Assembly (NCBI GenBank): GCA_028583405.1
Contig: CM053260.1
Location: 15,411,638-15,475,637 of the forward strand
Source of the DNA: Pogonophryne albipinna
Lineage: Eukaryota; Chordata; Actinopteri; Perciformes; Artedidraconidae
Length of the DNA: 64,000 nt
Direction: 5' to 3'
The notes beneath the pieces are model-generated. The model saw only the letters and a program-made list of their open reading frames with translations. It did not search any database and was not told the DNA's origin. A program made the translations under genes and the position numbers. The stretch's first letter is position 1. Every line of letters starts with the position of its first letter. This document shows positions 1 through 10,780 of the stretch, piece by piece.

Positions 1-239
1 ATACAGTAATATTAAGTAGCAGTTACCAATTTGTTTCATGTTGCAGCTGAAGTCCACACTTGTAACATTGTCCCTGTGACCCTTGAAATGCCTCTCCAGA
101 GTTGGGTCAGACTAAATGGGGAACAGAGAGACAGATTTAAGCAGCCACATATTAAAGATGCTGTGGACTTGTTTCAAAGTATTCTTAATAACATTACATA
201 AAGAGATAGGCGTACAGCTACGTCTACGCTTTTTTTATG

Positions 240-529
240 GTTGGATAGAATCGGAGGGATGAAACCCTCTTTAATGGTCACATATGCAGAGCACACAGCA
301 CACACTAGGAGCAGTGAGCAGCTATTGTACAGCGCCCGGGGAGCAATTGGAGTGGGGGGGGGAAGGGGGGTGTCCGGTGCCTTGCTCAAGGGCACCACGG
401 CAGGGCCCAGGAGGTGAACTGCGACCTCTCCAAGTAGCAGTCCACACTCCATATTTAGGTCTGGTCGGAGACTTGAACCGGCGACCCTACGGCTCACAGT
501 CCAAGCCCTACTGACTGAGCCACTGACGG
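240..529 (-). mobile_element. tRNA-derived SINE, minus strand
   Basis: Read on the minus strand, the right-hand end looks like a tRNA head. An A-box-like stretch (TGGCTCAGTCAG, complement of 511-522) is followed by a B-box-like stretch (GGTTCAAGTCTCC, complement of 467-479) at tRNA-like spacing. Downstream come a central segment with a run resembling CCTTGAGCAAGGCACC, common in teleost SINEs, and a C-rich patch. A run of A (complement of 230-237) may be the tail. No clear target-site duplication was found, so both ends are approximate. The family name is not assigned. Confidence 0.6.
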
Positions 530-530
530 T

Positions 531-1560
531 TGTAATGATACTTCAAACTTTAGATAAAACCAACAAAATGAAGATACAGCTACATACATTAAGTAGCAAA
601 GGGCACAGAGCAAAGTGTCTGTTCACACACACACAGGCATTTTCAACTTAAGACATCTTTAAAGGAGTAGCTGTTAGTATTACATTGAGTGATGGCTGAA
701 TACTATTAACTTCAGATTCAGGCTTCTGGTCTTGTGCATTCGGGCTTACTGTCACACTTACTGGGATACAGGATGGTATTAGTAACACCTGTTGTTTATA
801 CAGTAATATTAAATGTCAATGTATCTTATAAAATCAAATAATGATAATAAAAGCATTAATACATAATAATAGGCCTACATTAAGACACTTTTTGTTTTTA
901 TTCTGGGAAATTGTGGTACAGCAGTTTAACTACAAAGTAGGAAAGAGTGCAAATGCAGAGAGGTTTACAGTTTTACAGTAATTAAAATGTCAAAACCTTT
1001 ATATATACAGTCTATGGTCAAAACACTTTTTTGAACTTTTTTTTTAAACTAGTGCATTTTCTGCAATATTTACTACAACCGCTGGACGGTGCTGTTTAAA
1101 TTTGTTGTAGTCTCTAAACCCAGTTTAATTCCAAAGAAACCAATAAATTAACACTCGTTTTGAGGCCTGGGCCCTGGAATAAAGTTGAATTTAGCCGTCA
1201 ACGGTTGTTTTTCGCTGATTGTTTATGACGGATGAATATGAAACAATTTAGATGTATTGTTTCAATGCACAAATATTATCTTTTAATTTAAACGACAACA
1301 AAAAAGGAAACGCTTCAACGCGGCGTAAAGCCACATCTTGCTGCTCGCCGCGCAACCTGTCAGGCAGCAGTTTTCAAATGTGTACAATCGCAAACAATCT
1401 CCACCAATGTTTAAGCTATTTTCTGGTATTGTGTTTGAAAAACGCGCCCTACTTGAGTTATTCGTGGACTTTAGGTCTTTAAATGCGATTTAAAATACTG
1501 GACATGTCTACAGTCTGACAAGAAGTGCTGCCTGAGAAACCTCACTCTGGGTAAAACAAA
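531..1560. other. Intergenic, no gene seen
   Basis: AT-rich sequence with short poly-T runs. From about 1200 the base composition rises towards the b9d2 promoter. Small open frames here have no recognisable domain and no splice or coding signature. Confidence 0.5.
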
Positions 1561-1580
1561 CCTCCCTTCCAGCAGGCTGA

Positions 1581-1594
1581 GTAACCAAGGAGAC
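1581..1594 (+). promoter_or_regulatory. Candidate RFX X-box upstream of b9d2
   Basis: GTAACCAAGGAGAC lies about 112 bp upstream of the b9d2 start codon. It fits the RFX X-box layout GTNRCC-N2-RGYAAC at 10 of 12 defined positions; the second half site is the imperfect one. RFX factors drive many ciliary genes, so a site here would make sense. Single imperfect matches are common, so this remains tentative. Confidence 0.3.
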
Positions 1595-1705
1595 GGGGGC
1601 TGTGGTGCTAGTCGTTGCTATCCGGTAAGCTATCCGTTAAACTCAAGAGGAGGCTGTGGAGGACTCAGGGGGCCTCATGTTTTTGTGTACGGGGTCATTT
1701 GTAAC

Positions 1706-2233
1706 ATGGCAGAGCTGCACATCATAGGCCAAATCGTAGGAGCCAGTGGTTTCCCACAGAACAGCTTATTTTGTAAATGGGGAGTTCACACGGGAGGAGC
1801 ATGGCGTCTTCTGTCGGGGCTGAAGGAGGGTCAGACCCAGGTGGATATTCCCCAAACAGGAGACATGGCGTACTGGAGTCACCCTATCGATGTGCACTAC
1901 GCGACTAAAGGACTCCAAGGCTGGCCGAAGCTTCACCTCCAGGTTTGGCACCAGGACTCTTTCGGACGCTGCCAGTTGTACGGTTACGGATACTGCCACG
2001 TCCCGTCCAGCCCCGGACATCACCGGATAAGCTGTGCGACCTGGAGGCCGCTCGGCTCCTGGCAAGAGCAGTTGTCCCAAATGTTCGTCGGCGGAGGACC
2101 GCAGCTCCGCAGCCCGGACCTGGTGTACAGCGGGGCGGACAGATACAGGCTGCACACCGAAGCCATGGGCACCGTGGAGCTGGAGCTCGGGATCATTATG
2201 AGACACTTTGACAAATATGGCGTCGAGAGTTAA
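1706..2233 (+). CDS. b9d2: B9 domain-containing protein 2 (transition zone)
   Basis: One uninterrupted 175-residue frame beginning [16 protein letters not shown] matches the B9D2 family from its first residues and has the family's usual length. A B9 (C2-like beta-sandwich) domain fills about residues 2-120, including [17 protein letters not shown]9D2 works with B9D1 and MKS1 in the Tectonic/MKS complex at the ciliary transition zone, which gates protein entry to the cilium. The ATG at 1706 is chosen because family members start there; the open frame runs a few codons further upstream only through a GTG. The coding part has no intron here, whereas I recall the mammalian gene as split. No poly-A tract or flanking duplication marks it as a retrocopy, and the intact frame suggests a working gene. 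An AATAAA follows at 2358-2363. Confidence 0.93.
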   Translation: MAELHIIGQIVGASGFPQNSLFCKWGVHTGGAWRLLSGLKEGQTQVDIPQTGDMAYWSHPIDVHYATKGLQGWPKLHLQVWHQDSFGRCQLYGYGYCHVPSSPGHHRISCATWRPLGSWQEQLSQMFVGGGPQLRSPDLVYSGADRYRLHTEAMGTVELELGIIMRHFDKYGVES

Positions 2234-2357
2234 ACAAATGACTTTAAGAACTTGTGATGTTATATATTGCAAGCTGAGATCTTACACGTTTTTACTAACG
2301 TTTTGTACTTTTGTATAAATTGCATTTCTTGTTTAGCTGTTTAAGTAACCTTTTGTA

Positions 2358-2363
2358 AATAAA
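2358..2363 (+). terminator. Poly(A) signal of b9d2
   Basis: AATAAA lies 125 bp after the b9d2 stop codon, the first canonical signal downstream on that strand. Confidence 0.7.
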
Positions 2364-2369
2364 GATATA

Positions 2370-3350
2370 CTATCGTATTAACGAAGGTCTTCTCTTGTTG
2401 TGATGTCCTTGTCAGACCCCTCTCGCCCAATGTCAACTGAGATTAGCAGGTGTAGTTATTGGATGGAGAATGAGAGTAAAGCAGCATTCAGTTATATCAT
2501 GTTGATCTTCATCCTACAAATATTCACTAAACATTCCCTAAAAAGGTATTCAAAATGTTATATTGACATGTTCTGGACCAAAAGAGGAGAATACCCAGAT
2601 CCCTCCACCCTACTAAACAATTGAATTCACTTTTGTGATTATAATATGTGAATATAATTTTCTAAATAAGGGTTACCTTGATGGACATTCTTAAGAAGAC
2701 CTGCTCCACAAGTGGGTATTTTCTTTATCCCAATGCTACTCAACACATAAAGATTGATTTGTTAGGTTGTGGGCAAGCTATAAAGATACAAGCCAGGCAT
2801 TAAACAGGGTGCCATTATAAGAACAACACTGCACTTTAGTCTTTCAAATGATCCATTTACTGACTTCCATATGTAATCTGATTTACTTTCAGACATATCA
2901 AATAAAGATCCCTACTCGAACTTAAAAACTCACAACTTTACTTGACATTTCCAGTAATAGGAAGTGACTAATTATGTTCTGTCAAGTCATATTTAAATAC
3001 AAATGTAAAGTACTTGAGCTTCACTTGAATATTTCCATTTTCTGCTACTTTTGTATTCTTCTCTTGCTCAATTCAGAGGGAAATGCTTTACAATTATTGT
3101 ACTCTACTACAATCATGTGGTACATTGCACTAACAGTCAATTTGCATGCATCAGATGGATGACAATAAATGTTCGACACATTACATATGATTTGTTGGTT
3201 GGTATGGATAAGGATAAGCCTTCATTAGTCCACTTTTACCACACAGTAATGTAGTGCATCACTAATTATTCATTAATATAATTGTAATTCTTAAATGAGC
3301 TATTCTTTATCATGAGTACTTTTGTTTTTCTTTAGGTGGATCCTACTTAG
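2370..3350. other. Intergenic, no gene seen
   Basis: AT-rich sequence after b9d2. Short open frames lack coding character. I see no RNA gene or recognisable repeat apart from the element that begins near 3358. Confidence 0.5.
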
Positions 3351-3357
3351 GCCTGAT

Positions 3358-3600
3358 AAGTGGTGTAAAGTAACTAAGTGGATATACTCAAGTACTGTTC
3401 TTAAGTAACAGTACGTACACCGTTATTTAACAGTAACAATCTGTATAATGAGTACTTTTACTTTCGGTACTTAAGTATGTTTTGATGTCAATACTTTGTT
3501 TTACTTTTGTTGAGACTTTGAATGCAGGACTTTTACTTGTAACAGACTCTCTGATATTTCTACTTGTTCTGACATGATCTGAGTACGTCTTCCACCCCTG
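3358..3600. mobile_element. Degenerate non-autonomous hAT-type repeat
   Basis: The left end reads GTGGTGTAAAGTAACTAAGT and the right end GAGTACGTCTTCCACCCCTG. These resemble the inverted ends of a very common teleost repeat (CAGTGGTGGAAAGTAACT type). The interior has many AAGTACT-like motifs, also typical of it. No target duplication survives. Family assignment rests on memory of the consensus. Confidence 0.5.
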
Positions 3601-3706
3601 CACACAGGGCTATAGTAAATGATATTGAGAGTTCCCATATCATGTAGCAGTAAAGAAAGACAGTGAAACTACAAACAAGAAACCAACTTCAGCTAACGCA
3701 AACTTA

Positions 3707-3900
3707 CCGGGGCAGAAGACATCTTTCCTGATATCGGAGACAAACAGCCGGTGAGAGCGACTGATATGACCGTAAACCGAGTTTGACTGAACGGTAATTA
3801 TTGAATACGGTAAAATTAGACAAACGATGGTGTGTTTTTGGCCCACCGGTCGGCTAACGTTAGCTTAGCAACTTTATATTAGCCGGTAGTTCCTGACAAC
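3707..3900 (-). other. Candidate 5' exon of an unidentified minus-strand gene
   Basis: On the minus strand a CpG-containing stretch ends at a good splice donor (CCCG|GTAAGT, intron starting at 3706). Its upstream side has the look of a teleost 5' UTR (TTAGCCGAC-type text around 3850-3870). No acceptor or coding exon could be paired with it inside the window, so the transcript would extend left of position 1 or be non-coding. Confidence 0.25.
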
Positions 3901-4378
3901 AACACAGTTCAGTTTACGCGCCGCGATTGGGCGCTGATTTCTTAAAGGGAAAGTTGTACCATTAATAGCGTTTATGTGTAAAACTTTAAAGTCGCAGCGA
4001 TAAAAATGTTTTCAAGTATAATGGAATGAAGCGCTTCATAGTTGGTTGATCGAGTTTCAATTATTGATTTGAAATAAATCTATTTAGATATTAGAGTGAA
4101 CACTTTCATTTTCAAGTGTAGTGACCCGTGGTTGTCGCCAGAGGTCAGCAGTGTAGCGTCGATGAGGAAACAGACAGTTTTCAAACAAATTGATGCATTA
4201 TATCTTTGAAAAACCTACAGTAATTATGTTGAATTTAAATAGAGGGAAGTTGTTCGTGCAATAAGAAAACAACATCAATGTATACAACACAAATACACAC
4301 AAATAAATAAACGATATTAAGTCATTAACTTTTAAAGTAGTGACTAACCAAAGCAAGTTTGTACTGACCGAAAATATG

Positions 4379-5450
4379 TACACTCTTAAAACTACTGGGT
4401 TAAAAAATAACCCAATCATAACCCAGCTGCTGAGTCACTATAGGACAGAACACGCGCTGGGTTGTCTTAACCCATGTGCTGGGCTGGATCATTTTACCCA
4501 AGCTAGTGATTGAAATTAACTATATCACTGGGTTAAATACAGTGAACAAAAATATAAACGCAACACTTTTGTTTTTGCTCCCATTTTTCATGAGATGAAC
4601 TCAAAGATCTAAAACATTTTCTATATACACAAAATAACCATTTCTCTCAAATATTGTTCACAAATCTGAAAAAATCTGTGATAGTGAGCACTTCTCCTTT
4701 GCCGAGATAATCCATCCCACCTCACAGGTGTGGCATATCAAGATGCTGATTAGACAGCATGATTATTGCACAGGTGTGCCTTAGGCTGGCCACAATAAAA
4801 GGCCACTCTGAAACGTGCAGTTTTGCTTTATTGGGGGGGTCTGGGGGGGTCCGAAAACCAGTCAGTATCTGGTGTGAGGGGTAGGGGTAGGGTTAGGGTT
4901 AGGGTTAGGGTAATGTTGTGAATCGAGTGGCCCATGGTGGTGGTGGGGTTATGGTATGGGCAGGCGTATGTTATGGACGACGAACACAGGCCACTCGATT
5001 CACAACATTACCCTAACCCTACCCCTAGCCCTACCCCTCACACCAGATACTGAGTGGTTTTCGGACCCCCCCAGACCCCCCCAATAAAGCAAAACTACAC
5101 GTTTCAGAGTGGCCTTTTATTGTGGCCAGCCTAAGGCACACCTGTGCAATAATCATGCTGTCTAATCAGCATCTTGATATGCCACACCTGGGATGGATTA
5201 TCTCGGCAAAGGAGAAGTGCTCACTATCACAGATTTTTTCAGATTTGTGAACAATATTTGAGAGAAATGGTTATTTTGTGTATATAGAAAATGTTTTAGA
5301 TCTTTGAGTTCATCTCATGAAAAATGGGAGCAAAAACAAAAGTGTTGCGTTTATATTTTTGTTCAGTGTATAAACCATACATGGGGTTGTTCATTTGACC
5401 CAAGCTAGTGATTGAAATTAACTATATTGTTGGGCTAAATAGAATATAAT
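4379..5450. repeat. Tandem TGGGTTA/TAACCCA repeat units split by a palindromic element
   Basis: Two similar units share the stretch ACCCAAGCTAGTGATTGAAA plus flanks rich in TGGGTT and AACCCA. The first ends just before 4538 and the second starts after 5370. The palindromic element at 4540-5368 separates them. Confidence 0.65.
4540..5368. mobile_element. Palindromic Tc1/mariner-type MITE
   Basis: An 829 bp element in which the left arm (4540 to about 4932) is the reverse complement of the right arm (about 4989 to 5368) around a loop of about 56 bp. The ends read CAGTGAAC and GTTCAGTG and are flanked by TA on both sides (4538-4539 and 5369-5370), the target duplication of Tc1/mariner elements. 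The arms resemble the long terminal inverted repeats of a fish mariner-like transposon. No transposase frame is present, so it is non-autonomous. The arms differ by a 7 bp deletion in the right arm and by the number of GGGTTA units near the loop. Confidence 0.85.
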
Positions 5451-5884
5451 AATAATGTATAATAGCGTAATGAATTATCTCCAAACACACCGTATATATA
5501 TAAATAAAAAATGCATTTATTGATAATTTGAACAGCTTTGAAAAATCGCCAACATTCCATTTCCACTATAAAAGAACAATGCATTTTAGCACAATACAAA
5601 TTCAATATATTTAACTCTTAAATAAATAAATAAACACCTTAAAAACAGTGCTAGGGCCTTGAGAAATATCTGTGTGTATTTTAACCATCACTTATGAGTG
5701 AACACAATTTTCAGGAACAGTTCTGCGTATTAATTTAACACATGGACCATAAAGACCCAATACATATAAAAGTATAAAACAACATCTACAAACAGTCCTT
5801 CAACTTGAAGCTGAACAGTAACAAATCTGTCAATGAACACAACAGAACACAGATGTAAAGCAGCAGGATGTAAACAGAGGAGAA

Positions 5885-6084
<200 letters not shown>

Positions 6085-6112
6085 TTGTTAAAGTGCAACT
6101 TTGTTGGTAGGA

Positions 6113-7862
6113 TTAAACTGCCAAAAGCTTTTTCAGGCTCAACACCCTGGGCTTCAAGGTCTTTAAGTTCCCCTCATCCAGGCCCATCAACACTTTCTGG
6201 GTGAAGTCGAAAGTGTTGGCCAAGTCTTTTGGGTAGCTCAGATGCAGGGCAAAGGTCAGTGCAAAAAGCAGGATGAATGCGTCAGCCAGTGTGGGGAGTT
6301 CGATAACTCCGTTACCCTCAATGACAACAGCGATCCTCTCTGGGCAGAAGAGCGTGGTTGACCTGGCACTGATCATGAGAAGTTCGACCGCGATGTCCTC
6401 TGTGTCTGGATCATCAGACTGCTCCACCTGATGACAAGAACAGATAAACGTTACCCAAATTGGCTCTCTCAGAAATGTGTTTTCTGAAAAATACATCAGT
6501 GACATATCACATCAAATAACCGTATGTTTTGTGCATAATGTGGGTTTAAGGAAACGCCTATTAGCATTGCACAACATAATGTTACAGCACCAGAAACGTC
6601 AGCCTCCAAAATAACCAATCAGTTGACATAAATGCTTTCAACAAAAAAACATGTATAACCTTCATAAGGGTAGGATTTATTTTATCACTGTATTAGACTG
6701 TTACTATTAGCTAGTTGTACCTAATAAACTGGCAACTGAATATATATTTACAGTATAATCTCTCCCTACTACACATACAACAAAATATGGGGAACACTAG
6801 AGATTATTTTGTATTGAACACTGATGCTGCAGGAAAGAAAGCCCTCTCTTGATTGTGTATTTTATTAAATCACGTGAGCCCATTTTTTACACTTAAACCT
6901 AGAGCTTAAATTCAAATAAATCCTTAAATAGAAATTATATTCAACACTTCTGAAGTGTTGAAGTAAAGGGAGATTATATTCAACATGTCCATTGTGTACC
7001 TTACAATAATTACAATTCTTATGGCAATATTCAAATCTTGGAACTAGAACCTGAATGGGATGTGAGCAACACAAGATATAATGTTTGATTAACAACACCT
7101 GAGTGACAGAATCAAGCTTTGATGACACCAGGACAGTTCATACTTTTTCAAACTAAATCTATCATTTATTATAATTTTTTCACTATAAAAATTCAAATAA
7201 TTGTCTACCTGCGATAGAGCTCCAGAAACAATGTAACAAGATAAACTATATTTTTTAATGATCTGTCACATACATTCAAAACAGTTATTATGCTGACTTA
7301 CATGCCACAGCCTCAGAAACGTGGAGTCATCTTCATGCAGATATGCAGGCAGAGCACGCCGGCTATGGACGTCACATTGATCCTTGAGTGCGAAAACATA
7401 TCTTTGTTTTACTTTGGATGCTAAACAGCATAGCCACACAACAATTTATATCACAAGGGCTCTTCCATGACTGAAGAGATTACCATTTTGAAGCAATTGA
7501 GGCGTCTGCGATCCCACCTGTATCTCATTAGCACAACAACAAGGTGCAATATTAACACTGCTGTTCCCTCCCCAAACACAAGTATCTTAATAATAAATCT
7601 AAATCTATCAGGCTGATCCCCCGTCCCCCAACACACACACAGAAAATCCACTCTAGTATGATAATAAAACATCAAGAGGCATAACCGACTCACCTGGAGG
7701 TCAGAGGAGGCAAATAGCTGATCCAGAACTTCAAACACTTTGCCTTTGCGTGCCGCCTTCTTCCTGAACAAGCTCAACAGACCGGGGGGCATGCCGATCC
7801 AACTCCGCGTAAACGTGGTTCTTCAGGTGGTTCTTCAGGTTATCCTGTGAAACTCTGCACAA
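6113..7862 (-). pseudogene. SAMD3-like C-terminal fragment with a frameshift
   Basis: Two exons on the minus strand resemble the C-terminus of a large fish family of SAMD3-like uncharacterised proteins. The upstream piece (about 7862-7692) has an acceptor (TTTGTGCAG) and a donor (CCAG|GTGAGT). It starts in one frame (SQDNLKNHLKNHVYAELDRH) and continues in another (FRKKAARKGKVFEVL). One extra G near 7772 explains the shift. The downstream piece (6427-6113) has a good acceptor and ends at a TAA, with AFILLFALTFALHLSYPKDL followed by a Leu/Lys-rich tail as in the family. No upstream exons with the rest of the protein were found before the LINE at 10.8 kb. The truncation and frameshift suggest a pseudogene; an assembly error of one base cannot be excluded. 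Function is unknown. Confidence 0.55.
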
Positions 7863-7879
7863 ATATAAAATGACTATTT

Positions 7880-7911
7880 ATTTGGCCCCCGGGCCTTGAG
7901 TTTGACACCCC
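7880..7911. mobile_element. Terminal fragment of a hAT-type element
   Basis: GGCCTTGAGTTTGACACCCC followed by TG matches the right terminus of the intact element at 20168-20641. Only this end is seen here, so it is a truncated relic. Confidence 0.6.
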
Positions 7912-9190
7912 TGGTTTAGAGCTTTTGGGTTTCCATGACCTTGTCTGCTTTTCCTGTTTAGTAATCAAGCCTTTTGTATCAACTGTGCAATAGCATGCTG
8001 ACACCATAGTTTACCTAAGTGAAAAAAGGTTGAACCAGGCAATTTGACATAATAAATATGTATGTAATCTTGTTTGTTTTATAAGAAAAGCCTGGCAACA
8101 ACAGAAGTCTAAACATGTCATAACCCCACTGTACGCAAAAAAATACTAATTTGTAAATGTGGTATTAAAGGATAATTCACTCAATAAATAACCAACTCTG
8201 TTCAAATATTAAATGACAACACAAACCCTTTGTTTAATCAAATCCCCTGTGGGCTGTGTCAGCTCGACAATCTTTAATACCACAAACCGTTTCATAAGTT
8301 CCCTTCCTGACCTCATATCACCAGCTGTAATTATGTTGTTTTCATAGTATTTGAACACTGTTGTGTCATGTTTCTGTTTTAAGATGAATTTACAAGAACA
8401 TGCAAACAAGAAAACAGCTGTTTATCTACAAAGTTAGTAAAATTCTCAAAGCCATGCAACATTTGCTTATACATCAAAGATATTAAGCAAATGCTGATAT
8501 TCAAACAAATATACAAAACCTGCTGAACTTGTTCGGATAAGGATGTTAATAGCATAATCCTATCCTTTCATAGAGATAATAACTTCCTTTTTACTAATTT
8601 TACAAACCATATCACATATTAGTAAAGCGTCACATTTCCTGTTTGTTGCAACCTCAAGATGGTAATTTGGTTCAAGCCAAAAGAAGAGTCAGGAATTCGA
8701 CCAACATACTTATGTAATAAAAGCAGGGAGTAGTTTTGACAAATGTAAAAGCCTTTCTGGAAGAATTGCATTAATCATTTCCCCTCCCTCTGCCATCCTC
8801 ACATTGATTCTAAATACATTAAAAACACCATCAACTCCTTCTAGTTTGTATGAGGCACACCCATGGGTTTATATTCTCTTAAATGGCATTAATAAATAAA
8901 CTAAACACTGCACCCTTTGCACTGCCTTGTAAATCAAGACACTGCAATGCAACCAATCAGGAATTTGATTATTTGATGGCAACACTTCATACTTAAAAAT
9001 ATATGCAGAGGTTACACCTACTCAGGAAACTCCAAGGTGAGCAAGAGCATTCTTAAAGTGGTGTACAATAATCTGGTGGAGAGCAACCTTTTATTTAATT
9101 TTTTTATTTAAAAGTTGAAAGTTTTTTACTTGAAACTTGAACATTTTGGCTTTAAACTTAAAAGTGTGTAGAAATGGAGCTGCAAATTAA
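7912..9190. other. Intergenic, no gene seen
   Basis: AT-rich sequence without a domain-bearing frame, splice-supported exon or clear repeat. Confidence 0.45.
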
Positions 9191-9199
9191 CTGTATTCG

Positions 9200-9823
9200 A
9201 TTGTGTGGAGGAGACTTCTGAAGCAATTGGAAACAGGACTCAGAGAGACACGAGGAGAGCTGGAGCTTTGATGGCAAGCACTGATGGTTTATTTGGAGTT
9301 ACGGCCGGAAAATTGACAAGACAGGTGGTGTGTCACGAGTTTCTGTAGCTCAAGGTTTTAACTAGTTCGGAGTATAATAATCAACATTCTTCATCAGTGA
9401 GACTAAACAATTATGGACCCTGAATCTAACTAGAGCTCTCGTCCATAGAAAAGAATGTGCGCCAGGGAACCTTCGTCCCTGAACAGTAAACTACCTCATG
9501 GCGGCTTGTGCTCTGTCATAGACTGGCAACAACAATGCGCCCAAGCTGCCTCTCCTTAAGAGAGATAGCAGCAATACCCAAGGCCCTAGACCTATGCCAT
9601 GGGAAAGGAGACAGTGAGAAGAGAAAATGACGAACTGTGTCAAAGGTTGAATACCTAAGCAAATTATTCCCTAACACATTGTATTTGAGAAATTAACTAG
9701 CCTTCTTGAAACTTGATTCCAGTAATGAGAGGAGGAGGAAAGAGGAAGAAAAACAGACACATTAACTGGAATACATTTTTCACATACAGCTGATTGTGAT
9801 TAGACTAACACACCTAGGTGTTT

Positions 9824-9825
<2 letters not shown>
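9200..9825 (-). mobile_element. Possible LTR fragment
   Basis: On the minus strand there is an AATAAA near 9287, followed by text like that downstream of LTR poly(A) sites (CTCGTGTCTCTCTGAGTCCT, near 9255-9236). The stretch is more GC-rich and less AT-simple than its surroundings. No partner LTR, primer-binding site or internal genes were seen. It could be a solo LTR or an unrelated repeat. Confidence 0.3.
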
Positions 9826-9911
<86 letters not shown>

Positions 9912-9915
9912 CACA
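9826..9915. repeat. (CA)n microsatellite
   Basis: About 90 bp of CA repeat with a single interrupting G near 9905. Confidence 0.95.
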
Positions 9916-10780
9916 TAGGGAATCTCTCCTATGCTAAGAAGATGTTTCAGGAACACTTCAAGGTCATAAGGCTTTAAAACAAACTTTCAGGCCTTCTCGT
10001 AAATCGGAAACCTGTGTAAAAGTGTCCTAACTTCCTGTGCACAGAGGTAATTGTTGCTGGGAACTAGTGCATACTTGCCTGCAAATAACAATGGGCTTGG
10101 TCAACAGACTCACCATTTCCTTTACAGAAAATGTTTTTGGTGTTTTGTTCTTCTTGTATCTGTTGATGTCTTCAGGTCATTTAGGACGACTACATTAAAC
10201 CTCCAAAGGGCTCTAATCTTATCTCTCTTACCCTCAACTTTCACCAGGAGCCATCTAGGACTGCCATAGTAAAGTCGTTTTGTTTGTCAAAGTGCATAAA
10301 GAATACCTCAACATTTTTGAAGATACGCATGTGTAATTGATCAAATAATCAATATAATATTTACACATAAGTTTGTTTTGGAGATCATAGTGTGTGTCAA
10401 TAATGTGACATGTAAGGGGAACCAAGTTTACAAATTACTGAAATGCACCGTGCTGTTATCATTTTAAAAATAAAGGCTGGTCTTTTTGTTAGAAGTGACC
10501 CTCTCACTACAAATACATATGTCTAAGTTTAAAGATCTTGATATATTGGGATGTAAAAAGTATGAATTCTCTCCTTTATTTGTGTTCCTCTCTGTTGCTG
10601 GATTTTGAAAGGTGACATCAACCCCAAAGGTAACCATTATTATAGATCTGTAAGGCTGAGGTTCCTGGTAATAGAAAGTGACTTCACAAAAACGTGTGAA
10701 ACCATGTGTGTCATGTGATGACAGCATGTTCGTGTTGAGTATGTGACAATCTTTGACTCAAGTTTACTTATCAATACTAA
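9916..10780. other. Intergenic, no gene seen
   Basis: Several short frames on both strands, none with a recognisable domain. The LINE similarity begins only at about 10780. Confidence 0.45.

Noticed and set aside
467..522. A-box and B-box as a true tRNA gene
   Set aside because: No cloverleaf can be completed and the segment continues into SINE-like sequence, so it is a tRNA-derived repeat head.
1766..2272. Long minus-strand frame opposite b9d2
   Set aside because: A shadow of the GC-rich b9d2 coding sequence; the plus-strand protein is clearly the family member.
4876..4912. TTAGGG repeats as a chromosome end
   Set aside because: Only a few units, inside an element with matching complementary text in its other arm and unique sequence on both sides.
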